Part shown: piece after piece, positions 1-6,270 of the stretch
Numbering within the stretch: the stretch's first letter is position 1
Layout: every line of letters begins with the position of its first letter
DNA from: Comamonadaceae bacterium
GTDB lineage: Bacteria > Pseudomonadota > Gammaproteobacteria > Burkholderiales > Burkholderiaceae_C
NCBI GenBank assembly: GCA_947483455.1
Contig: CANKNK010000051.1
Coordinates: 1-9,021 of the forward strand
Reading direction: 5' to 3'
DNA length: 9,021 nucleotides
The notes under the pieces: model-generated
Databases searched by the model: none
What the model saw: the letters and a program-made list of their open reading frames with translations, nothing else
What the model was told of the DNA's origin: nothing
Made by a program: the position numbers and the translations under genes

Positions 1-1295
1 ATTTTGTCTATCGCTGGCGCATCCGGTCGGGCCATGGATTTGATCAAGTCCGCCGCCAAGGCATCGGTTTCGCGGCTGGCGGTGCCGTTGCCGATAGCGA
101 TGAGGCTGACATGGTGCTTGGCACACAAAGCACGCAAGGCATGCAGCGCGCCATCCCAATCGCGCCGTGGCTCGTGGGGAAACACGGTGGCGGTATCGAC
201 CAGTTTGCCGGTGGCATCGACCACGGCTACTTTGACCCCTGTGCGAATGCCCGGGTCCAGCCCCATCACGACGCGCGGCCCAGCCGGCGCGGCCAGCAGC
301 AGATCGCGCACATTGTCGGCAAACACTTTGATGGCTACTTTTTCCGCGTCTTCGCGCAGGCGCGCAAACAAATCGCGCTCCAAGCTCAGGCTGAGCTTGA
401 CGCGCCAGGTCCAGGACACGCATTTACGCAAAAAATCATCGGCTGCACGCCCCTGGTGGGACACTTGCAAGCGCAAGGCCAAGCGCGCCTCGGCCATGGA
501 AGGGACGCCAACAGGGGGCGCTGCATCGGGCAACTCCGGGCTCACTAATTTCAGGTCCAGCACTTCCAGCGCCCGGCCCCTAAACGCGGCCAGCGCCCGG
601 TGCGAGGGGACACGCGCCAGCGGTTCGTCATAGTCAAAATAATCGCGAAACTTGGCCACATCGGCGTTCGCTGGGTCTTTGCCTGCAATCAAACGCGCGC
701 GCAGCAGGCCTTGGTCCCACAACCATTCGCGCAAGTCCTGCACCACGGCGGGCACTTGGGCCCAGCGTTCGCTCAGCAAATCGCGCACGCCATCGAGCAC
801 TGCGGCAACGGTCGAAAAATCCGGCAACTTGTCTTCGCCTTCTTTGGCCTCGCGCCAGGGGATGACAAAGGCAGCGGCGGCGTCCTGCGGCACCAGATCG
901 TGGTCTGCCAGCAAGGCATTTGCCAGGGGCTCCAAGCCCGCCTCACAGGCCAACTGGCCTTTGGTGCGACGCTTGAGTTTGAAGGGCATATAAATATCCT
1001 CCAATTCCTGCTTGGTAGTAGCCGCTTGGACCAAGGCGTCTAGGGCTGGCGTCCATTTGCCCTGCTCTTCAATGGCGCGCTGCACCACTTCGCGGCGTTG
1101 CTGGAGTTCGCGCAAGTAAGCCAGACGTGCTTCGAGTTCGCGCAACTGGATATCGTCCAGCCCGTCGGTGGCTTCTTTGCGGTAGCGGGCAATAAACGGG
1201 ACGCTGGCGCCACCGTCGAGCAAGGCCACTGCAGCCTCTACTTGCTGGGGACGGACGCGGATTTCCTGCGCGATTTGCGCAATGATGTGGTGCAT
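1..1295 (-). CDS. tex: Tex family transcription accessory RNA-binding protein (N-terminal 431 codons, 3' part beyond window)
   Basis: Tex is a cytoplasmic S1-domain RNA-binding protein that affects transcription and RNA metabolism in many bacteria. Only its N-terminal part is here; family members are usually about 770-800 residues, so roughly the last 45%, with the helix-hairpin-helix and S1 domains, lies outside. Reading from 1295 leftward, the protein opens MHHIIAQIAQEI and continues through the helical Tex N-terminal domain, with the hallmark VPFIARYRKEATDGLDD at about residues 31-47. Later come the family-typical IYMPFKLKRRTKGQLA and FDYDEP segments. The YqgF/RNase H-like fold begins around V343 with VMGLDPGIRTGVKV; D347 is its conserved acidic position. 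The frame is open throughout, with no frameshift. ATG 1295 is chosen because homologous Tex proteins start with the same MHHIIAQIA; no convincing Shine-Dalgarno precedes it. The gene lies downstream of the flavoprotein gene on the same strand but 314 bases away, with ffs on the opposite strand between them, so it is probably transcribed separately. Confidence 0.96.
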   Translation of the reverse strand, partial: MHHIIAQIAQEIRVRPQQVEAAVALLDGGASVPFIARYRKEATDGLDDIQLRELEARLAYLRELQQRREVVQRAIEEQGKWTPALDALVQAATTKQELEDIYMPFKLKRRTKGQLACEAGLEPLANALLADHDLVPQDAAAAFVIPWREAKEGEDKLPDFSTVAAVLDGVRDLLSERWAQVPAVVQDLREWLWDQGLLRARLIAGKDPANADVAKFRDYFDYDEPLARVPSHRALAAFRGRALEVLDLKLVSPELPDAAPPVGVPSMAEARLALRLQVSHQGRAADDFLRKCVSWTWRVKLSLSLERDLFARLREDAEKVAIKVFADNVRDLLLAAPAGPRVVMGLDPGIRTGVKVAVVDATGKLVDTATVFPHEPRRDWDGALHALRALCAKHHVSLIAIGNGTASRETDALAADLIKSMARPDAPAIDK

Positions 1296-1338
1296 GGGGA
1301 ACAAGATGTAAAGAATGGGGGCACGCAGAACAATGCAT

Positions 1339-1367
1339 GGGGCGAACCGAAGCGCCCCGTTCGGGGG
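1339..1367. repeat. Overlapping GC-rich inverted repeats (alternative hairpins)
   Basis: GGGGCG at 1339-1344 is complementary to CGCCCC at 1353-1358 with an 8-base loop. The same CCCC (1355-1358) can instead pair with GGGG at 1363-1366 around the 4-base loop GTTC. The two hairpins are mutually exclusive. They lie 44 bases upstream of the tex start codon. No U-run follows on either strand, so this is not a standard intrinsic terminator. It may be a leader structure or one copy of a dispersed genomic repeat; a single window cannot tell. Confidence 0.5.
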
Positions 1368-1505
1368 CCGCGGACGCAAGCGCGCTGATTATGCCGTCCA
1401 CCAAGCACAGTGATCTAGCTGGCGGCTTGCCAATCCATGCGCAGCCAGGGAAGACGCATGGCACTGCGTTATTGCCCATCGACAATCGGTCTGGCAGGCA
1501 CCCGA

Positions 1506-1511
1506 TACAAT
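1506..1511 (+). promoter_or_regulatory. Likely -10 element of the ffs promoter
   Basis: TACAAT matches the sigma-70 -10 consensus TATAAT at five of six positions and ends five bases before the first paired base of the SRP RNA stem at 1517, which suits initiation at about 1517-1519. No good -35 box sits at 16-18 bases. The nearest TTGACA-like hexamer, TCGACA at 1479-1484, is 21 bases upstream and too far for a classical promoter, so the upstream half is unresolved. Confidence 0.5.
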
Positions 1512-1516
1512 CCAAC

Positions 1517-1613
1517 TTGACGGGCCTCCCCGCATGGTGAAGCGGCCAACCGGGTCAGGTGGGGAACCAAGCAGCCCTAACTGTGGAGCCAGTGCCGGGG
1601 TCAGGCTCGTCAA
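1517..1613 (+). ncRNA. ffs: Small bacterial signal recognition particle RNA (4.5S RNA)
   Basis: This is the RNA scaffold of the signal recognition particle. It binds Ffh and FtsY for co-translational delivery of membrane and secreted proteins. The diagnostic part is the domain IV hairpin: GGGTCAGGT at 1552-1560, a GGAA tetraloop at 1563-1566 and AAGCAGCCC at 1569-1577, the same architecture as the E. coli GGTCAGGT...AAGCAGCC segment. GGG 1552-1554 pairs with CCC 1575-1577, and GG 1561-1562 with CC 1567-1568 closes the tetraloop. The distal stem is clear too: 1517-1527 pairs with 1603-1613 over 11 consecutive base pairs including one G-U, and CCCCG 1528-1532 pairs with CGGGG 1596-1600. The length of about 97 nucleotides fits the short Gram-negative form. 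Exact 5' and 3' ends are inferred from the stem. The 3' stem overlaps the end of the convergent flavoprotein gene. Confidence 0.94.
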
Positions 1614-1620
1614 CCTTTTT
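1603..1620 (+). terminator. Intrinsic terminator of ffs
   Basis: The 3' arm of the terminal SRP RNA stem (1603-1613, paired with 1517-1527) is followed by CC and five T residues at 1616-1620, so the mature RNA stem appears to double as the terminator hairpin. The same bases carry the stop codon of the minus-strand flavoprotein gene at 1610-1612 and its last three sense codons at 1613-1621. Confidence 0.6.
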
Positions 1621-2905
1621 CTCTTGGGTGATCCAGGTAGCGCAAAACACCTTGTGCTGCCACACGGCCCGTGGCCAGGCAAGCGGTCAGCAAATAGCCC
1701 CCGGTAGGCGCCTCCCAATCGAGCATTTCTCCAGCACAAAACACGCCGGGCAGATGCTCCAGCATCAAATCGGGCGTAAGCACTTCAAACAAAACACCGC
1801 CCGCCGAGCTAATGGCCTCGTCCAGCGGACGCGCCGCCTGCAAGCGAATAGGCAATGCTTTGATCGCAGCGGCCAAGGCGCTCGGCGCTGCCATCGTTTC
1901 AGCGCTCGTGCACTCGCGCAGCAAAGCGGCCTTGATGCCATCCAGATGCAAACGGCTTTTCAAATGGCTGGACAGCGAACGCGAACCGCGTGGATGCGCC
2001 ACTTCGGCCAGCACGCGCTCTGCGCTAAGTGCCGGTAGCAAGTCCAGATAAAAAGTCGCAGCACCGTGGAGCGCTAATTCCTCGCGCAAAAAGGCCGATG
2101 CGGCGTACACCAAACTGCCTTCGACGCCGCTATCGGTTGCTACAAATTCACCTTTGCGATCAAACACAGGAGGGCTCGCAGGTGCGCCCGGGATGCGAAT
2201 GGCCACCGACTTCAAGGCTTGCCCGGCAAAGCGCTCTGCGAAATAGGTGCTCCAGCCGCCTGCCACATCGAAACCGCAGTTCGAAGGCAATAAGGGCGCC
2301 ACGGCAACACCGCGTTCTGCCAGCAAAGGCACCCAAGCACCGTCCGAGCCCAAGCGCGCCCAACTGCCGCCGCCCAAAGCCATCACCACCGCCTTGGCCC
2401 GCACCCGCAGCCCACCCTGGGGACGGGTGAAGCAAAGGCATCCCGCTGCATCCCAACCGATCCATCGGTGGCGCATATGGAACTGCACCGCCACCCCAGG
2501 CTGCGGGTGGCGCAAGCGCTGCAACCAGGCCCGCAGCAATGGCGCGGCCTTCATGTCCGAGGGAAACACGCGCCCTGAGGAGCCGACAAAGGTGTCAATG
2601 CCCAAATCCTGCGCCCAGCGCCGCACGCCGGCCGCATCCATACCGGCCAGCGCGGCGCTGAGGGATTCGCGCCTTTGCCCGTACCGGCCTGCAAACGCGT
2701 CCACACCCTCCGCGTGGGTCAGGTTCAAGCCGCCACGCCCGGCCAGCAAAAATTTGCGACCCACCGAGGCCATGCCATCAAACACATGCACCTGCACGCC
2801 AGCTTGCGACAAAACCTGCGCAGCCATCAGTCCCGCCGGTCCGCCACCCAGGATGGCGACCTGGCACTCCTGCGCCGCGACCTGGCCGCTGTCGATGCCT
2901 GTCAT
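1610..2905 (-). CDS. FAD-dependent oxidoreductase, HI0933-like / PP_4765 (TIGR03862-type) flavoprotein
   Basis: The 431-residue protein is a two-dinucleotide-fold flavoprotein of the BaiN/HI0933 superfamily, closest by motif to the PP_4765 subfamily. The physiological reaction of this subfamily is not known to me, so no substrate is assigned. The N-terminal FAD-binding loop is ILGGGPAG, with glycines G20, G21, G22 and G25. It is followed by the signature GRKFLLAGRGGLNLTH at residues 49-64, where the subfamily has Gly-Gly in place of the Arg-Cys of canonical GGGRCN proteins. GSSGRVFP and ALGGGSWARLGSDG occur mid-protein. The C-terminal FAD segment VFCAGEMLDWEAPTGGYLL covers residues 388-406. 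No signal peptide or membrane segment is seen. The start at 2905 was preferred to the longer frame from 3082 because its ATG overlaps the helicase stop in an ATGA and has a good ribosome binding site; the longer form would bury 59 residues in the helicase gene. It is the last gene of the operon. Confidence 0.93.
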   Translation of the reverse strand: MTGIDSGQVAAQECQVAILGGGPAGLMAAQVLSQAGVQVHVFDGMASVGRKFLLAGRGGLNLTHAEGVDAFAGRYGQRRESLSAALAGMDAAGVRRWAQDLGIDTFVGSSGRVFPSDMKAAPLLRAWLQRLRHPQPGVAVQFHMRHRWIGWDAAGCLCFTRPQGGLRVRAKAVVMALGGGSWARLGSDGAWVPLLAERGVAVAPLLPSNCGFDVAGGWSTYFAERFAGQALKSVAIRIPGAPASPPVFDRKGEFVATDSGVEGSLVYAASAFLREELALHGAATFYLDLLPALSAERVLAEVAHPRGSRSLSSHLKSRLHLDGIKAALLRECTSAETMAAPSALAAAIKALPIRLQAARPLDEAISSAGGVLFEVLTPDLMLEHLPGVFCAGEMLDWEAPTGGYLLTACLATGRVAAQGVLRYLDHPREKG

Positions 2906-5900
2906 GGTTGTTCCTCTGGCAGCACGGGCTCTATGCATTGGCCGGTCGCGCTTAAAAATGCAGCCCGTACCGTCTGGCCGGGATAGGCTAGCCGCACGGC
3001 TGCGCAATACGTGGCTAACTGGGAGCACAAGGCCGAATCCAGCTGCGGTTGTGCCGCGCTTTTGTGGTCCAGCACCCACCAATGGCCGGTGTCATTGCGT
3101 TGCACTAGGCGGTCTATGCGAAGGTTGCGCCCGCGGTAATAAATGCTGATTTCATTGCCTTGCCACCGCAACCATTGCGCATCCCAGGCCCAAGCGCCCT
3201 CGCCTTGCACAATGGCTTGCGCACCTTGGGCCGCGCGTGCCATGTGCACGTCATCCAGCGCGAACTGCATTTGCGCCAAGCGCCATGCCGGCGCGCTCCA
3301 TAAGCCGCCCGCTTCGCCCTGGCCGGGCGCATAGTTTTCCAGTAAACAATGCATAGCCTGGCCGATGCGCGCATCCAGATCGGCATCTGCATCCGGCGGC
3401 ACAGGCAGTGGCGCAGGCTCTGCGATGCGGCGCAAGGCCACTGGCAACAAGGGCAAATCATGTACCTGCCTACCTGCCCACCCGCTTTCAGGCGACGCGC
3501 TTGCGGCTATCGCGTCGGGCACGGGATACACCTCCTTCGCATGGGCTTGCAATTGCTTCCACCAGCTGTGCGCGTTGTCGTGGTGCGGCTGCATAGAAGA
3601 GAACACCAAACCCTGTTTGGCGCGGGTGATCGCCACGTACAAGGCATTGTGTTCCTCTCGCCTACGCGCTAGGTGCTCCTGCGACAACAAGTCTTCGCAG
3701 CACGGCGGTGGCTTGGACTCGCTGGCCAAAAACACAAAGCGGCGCGGAAAATCATCACGCCCCGGCCACTGCACCAAAACGCCCATGGTCGGGGGTTTGG
3801 GGCTTTCACTGTCGCAGTCCAGCATCAGAACCCAAGGCGCTTCCAGCCCTTTGGCGCCGTGCACGGTAAGCAGTTGTACCGCATGGGGCGCGGCCGCCTG
3901 GGGCACGGGGTAGCCACCGGCGCGCAGTGCACGCACAAAGCCATAGGCCGTCAAAAAACGCCCGCCGTCCACGGCCAGCGCGGCGCCCAAGAGTGCATGC
4001 AAATGCGCCTGAACGCTGGCGGCCTGGGCCGGGGGCACGGTGGCCGTATAGGCTGCCAGTACATCGGCCTGGCGGTAAATGGCGCTCAATGCATCGTGTG
4101 GGGGTAATTGCAACAGCAGGCTTTGCCAGCGGCGCAACTTGTCAATAACCGGTGCGAATACCTGCGCCAGCGCTGACGGTAGTGGCGCATCACTGAGCAA
4201 TACAGCCAGCCAGCCCTGCGTGCGGTCGGCCCCACTGGCCTGCAAGTGCTGCACCCATTGCACTAGCACCGCATCGTCCAGTCCAAAAAGTGGGGATTTC
4301 AAGGCCTGGGCGAGTGAGACATCATGGCGCGGGGACACCAGTGCATCGACCAGGGCTAGCAGGTCTTGCACCACCGGCAGTTCACTCAGTTCCACTTTTT
4401 CTGCAAATTGCGCGGGTATGCGTAGAGCGTCCAGTTCCTGCTTGAACAAGGCCAGGCGTTCGCGTTTGCGGGCCAGCACCATCACATCAGCCGCTTCCCG
4501 AGGGCCCGTGTCGCCCGCAGCGCCACCCGCCAAGCTGTGGGCCAGCCAGCGTGCGGCTTGCCGCGCTTCCTGCACTTTGCGTTGGTCCTCCGGACTGTGG
4601 CGCGGCATGCTCAGGGAGTCGCGCCATGGGCTGTCTTCAGGCTCATCGGGGCCTGCGTCACTGGCGCGCATGTCTTTGCGTACCTGGGGCAATGCAAGTA
4701 CACAAGCGGTAGACGTGGACGCGGTGGTGTGCGTCCGAAACCCGTCAAACCCGCCGTCCACCGCCAGCGGCGTGAACACCGTATTGACCAGTTGCACCAC
4801 ACCTTGCGCGTTGCGGCGGGTATGGTCGCAACTGAGGCTGTCGCCTCCCAATTGCTCGGTAATAAACAGTTTGGCATCTTGAAACACCTGGGGCTCGGCA
4901 CGGCGAAAGCGGTAAATGCTTTGCTTAGGATCGCCGACGATAAAAATTGACGGAGCCCGCGCAGCCCCCGCATAACTGCCAATCCAGGCCTCCAGCGTCT
5001 TCCATTGCAGGGGGTTGGTGTCCTGAAATTCATCGACCAGCAAGTGCCGCACTTGCGCATCCAGACGCTCGCCAATCCATGCACCACTGCGCGCGTCGCA
5101 GAGCAAGCGTTGCGCTGTCAACTCCAGGTCATTCATATCCAACCAAGAACGCTCACGCTTCAAGGCTGCATAGTCTTGCAGCAGGCCACGCGTCAGACGT
5201 GCCATGCGCTGCTGATGCTGCCAGGCCCGGTGCTGCAATTGCGCACGGCGGATGTCCAGCAATAGTGTTTGTGCCGCCTGGATATCAGCCAAGCCGCTTA
5301 GCTTGTCGCCAAATGCACGCGGGCCATCCACTTTAGTGAGCAGCGAATCAAATAGTTGATCGGTGTCCGCGCTTTGCAAAGCCTGCTGCAATTGCACACC
5401 CCTGGCCGCAAAGGTTTTCTGGCTGGCTGCGCCTAGGGCAAGGGCCGCTGCGCCCAACACCGTCTTTGCCACCTCACCATCCAACACCTCCAAGGGCTCC
5501 TGATAGGGCGCCATCCAGGCAAAGCGCTGCGCGACGGTTTGCACCGATGCATCGACCACCCCTTGCGCATCGGCCAGGGCAAATTCCACGCGCTTGGCCA
5601 GGGCGGCCTCCAAGGCCTTGAGGGTCTGGTGGCGACCATAAACGGCGACCGCATCTTCATAGTCCTGGCGGGCAAGCGGGTCTTGCGCCACGCGGCGGTG
5701 AAAACGCCGCCATAACTGGGACACCGCGCGGCTATCGTCTTCCAGCAATTCATACTGCGCTGGCAGTCCCCAGCGCATCAGCTCACCCACGGGTGCATTG
5801 CGCACCAGGGTGGCAAACCAGCCGTGGAAGGTACGCACCTGCACCGGCCTATCCGCTTTCAATAGCAAGTGGTGCAGGCCGCGTAATCGCACTATCTGCT

Positions 5901-6270
5901 CGGCACTGATATCCGGACCCAGACCCCGATCGCGCAATGCTTGCTCCAGTTGCGCATCGCTGGCTTGGCTGAATTCCTCTACCCAGGAATAAAGGCGCTG
6001 GCGCATTTCCCCGGCGGCTTTTTTGGTAAAGGTGATGGCTAGCAACTCATGCGGCTGCGCCCCTTCGAGCAAAGCGCGCAGCATGCGCGAGACCAGCATC
6101 CAGGTCTTGCCCGCGCCGGCACAGGCCTCGACCACGACGCTGCGCCGAGGATCACAAGCCATGCCATAAAACGCCGCTTGCGACACGCGACGCCCGCTAT
6201 GCGCATAGGCCGCGCCAGTCTCATCCGCTCCACCTGTAGGAGCCGTTGGGCGATGTATTGCGTCTGTCAT
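2902..6270 (-). CDS. UvrD/RecB-family helicase-nuclease, AddA-like subunit
   Basis: This 1122-residue protein is a superfamily 1A DNA helicase fused to a RecB-type nuclease, as expected for the motor subunit of an AddAB double-strand-break resection enzyme. Helicase motifs in order: Q-motif around Q31; Walker A ACAGAGKT with K55; motif Ia TFTKKAAGEM from T80; Walker B LVDEFQDT with D413/E414; motif III VGDPKQSIYRF with D447; motif V LLTVHGAKGLEAP around H804; motif VI LYVAITRA with R883. The motif IV region reads CDHTRRNAQG (R485/R486) rather than the more usual NFRS type. The C-terminal PD-(D/E)XK nuclease is complete by eye: H974, D1053 in LRIDRLV, D1068/K1070 in VLDHKSA, and Q1084/Y1088. 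The start at 6270 forms an ATGA with the upstream AddB-like stop; an in-frame ATG at 6315 would add 15 residues inside that gene and is less likely. The name AddA rests on motifs and on the AddB-like neighbour. A RecB subunit is less likely, as no recC or recD is present. Confidence 0.94.
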   Translation of the reverse strand: MTDAIHRPTAPTGGADETGAAYAHSGRRVSQAAFYGMACDPRRSVVVEACAGAGKTWMLVSRMLRALLEGAQPHELLAITFTKKAAGEMRQRLYSWVEEFSQASDAQLEQALRDRGLGPDISAEQIVRLRGLHHLLLKADRPVQVRTFHGWFATLVRNAPVGELMRWGLPAQYELLEDDSRAVSQLWRRFHRRVAQDPLARQDYEDAVAVYGRHQTLKALEAALAKRVEFALADAQGVVDASVQTVAQRFAWMAPYQEPLEVLDGEVAKTVLGAAALALGAASQKTFAARGVQLQQALQSADTDQLFDSLLTKVDGPRAFGDKLSGLADIQAAQTLLLDIRRAQLQHRAWQHQQRMARLTRGLLQDYAALKRERSWLDMNDLELTAQRLLCDARSGAWIGERLDAQVRHLLVDEFQDTNPLQWKTLEAWIGSYAGAARAPSIFIVGDPKQSIYRFRRAEPQVFQDAKLFITEQLGGDSLSCDHTRRNAQGVVQLVNTVFTPLAVDGGFDGFRTHTTASTSTACVLALPQVRKDMRASDAGPDEPEDSPWRDSLSMPRHSPEDQRKVQEARQAARWLAHSLAGGAAGDTGPREAADVMVLARKRERLALFKQELDALRIPAQFAEKVELSELPVVQDLLALVDALVSPRHDVSLAQALKSPLFGLDDAVLVQWVQHLQASGADRTQGWLAVLLSDAPLPSALAQVFAPVIDKLRRWQSLLLQLPPHDALSAIYRQADVLAAYTATVPPAQAASVQAHLHALLGAALAVDGGRFLTAYGFVRALRAGGYPVPQAAAPHAVQLLTVHGAKGLEAPWVLMLDCDSESPKPPTMGVLVQWPGRDDFPRRFVFLASESKPPPCCEDLLSQEHLARRREEHNALYVAITRAKQGLVFSSMQPHHDNAHSWWKQLQAHAKEVYPVPDAIAASASPESGWAGRQVHDLPLLPVALRRIAEPAPLPVPPDADADLDARIGQAMHCLLENYAPGQGEAGGLWSAPAWRLAQMQFALDDVHMARAAQGAQAIVQGEGAWAWDAQWLRWQGNEISIYYRGRNLRIDRLVQRNDTGHWWVLDHKSAAQPQLDSALCSQLATYCAAVRLAYPGQTVRAAFLSATGQCIEPVLPEEQP
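2911..2917 (-). promoter_or_regulatory. Ribosome binding site deciding the flavoprotein start
   Basis: Read on the minus strand, AGAGGAA lies five bases upstream of ATG 2905 and inside the end of the helicase gene. Together with the ATGA overlap it supports reinitiation at 2905 rather than an upstream start. Confidence 0.65.

Larger units (their letters stand above)
1296..1516. other. Non-coding upstream region between tex and ffs
   Basis: This 221-base stretch separates the tex start (minus strand) from the SRP RNA gene (plus strand). I see no protein gene of recognisable family in it. It holds GC-rich inverted repeats at 1339-1367 and a -10-like box for ffs at 1506-1511. On the minus strand GAACAA (1328-1333, read TTGTTC) and GATGTA (1305-1310, read TACATC) are 17 bases apart and could act as a weak tex promoter. 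Each matches the sigma-70 consensus at only about three positions, and the transcript would be almost leaderless, so I do not call it as a separate feature. Confidence 0.6.

Noticed and set aside
1305..1333. Weak promoter for tex (TTGTTC-17-TACATC on the minus strand)
   Set aside because: Both boxes match the consensus poorly, and the start point would leave almost no leader before ATG 1295.
1069..1515. Minus-strand 148-codon open frame starting at 1515
   Set aside because: It overlaps tex in another frame and crosses the intergenic hairpins; its composition is like a shadow frame of a GC-rich gene.
1458..1520. Short plus-strand frame of 20 codons (opening MALRYCPST) with an AGGGAA just upstream, ending at the start of ffs
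   Set aside because: It resembles a leader peptide, but it overlaps the likely ffs promoter, is very short, and has no recognisable family or attenuator structure. Chance is the simpler reading.
2906..3082. 59-residue N-terminal extension of the flavoprotein
   Set aside because: It lies wholly inside the helicase gene. The FAD-binding fold starts right after the ATG at 2905, which has an ATGA overlap and a good ribosome binding site.
2247..3149. Long plus-strand open frame of 300 codons
   Set aside because: It is antisense to the flavoprotein and helicase genes, which have full family motifs; its own translation is low-complexity Pro/Ala/Arg-rich shadow sequence.
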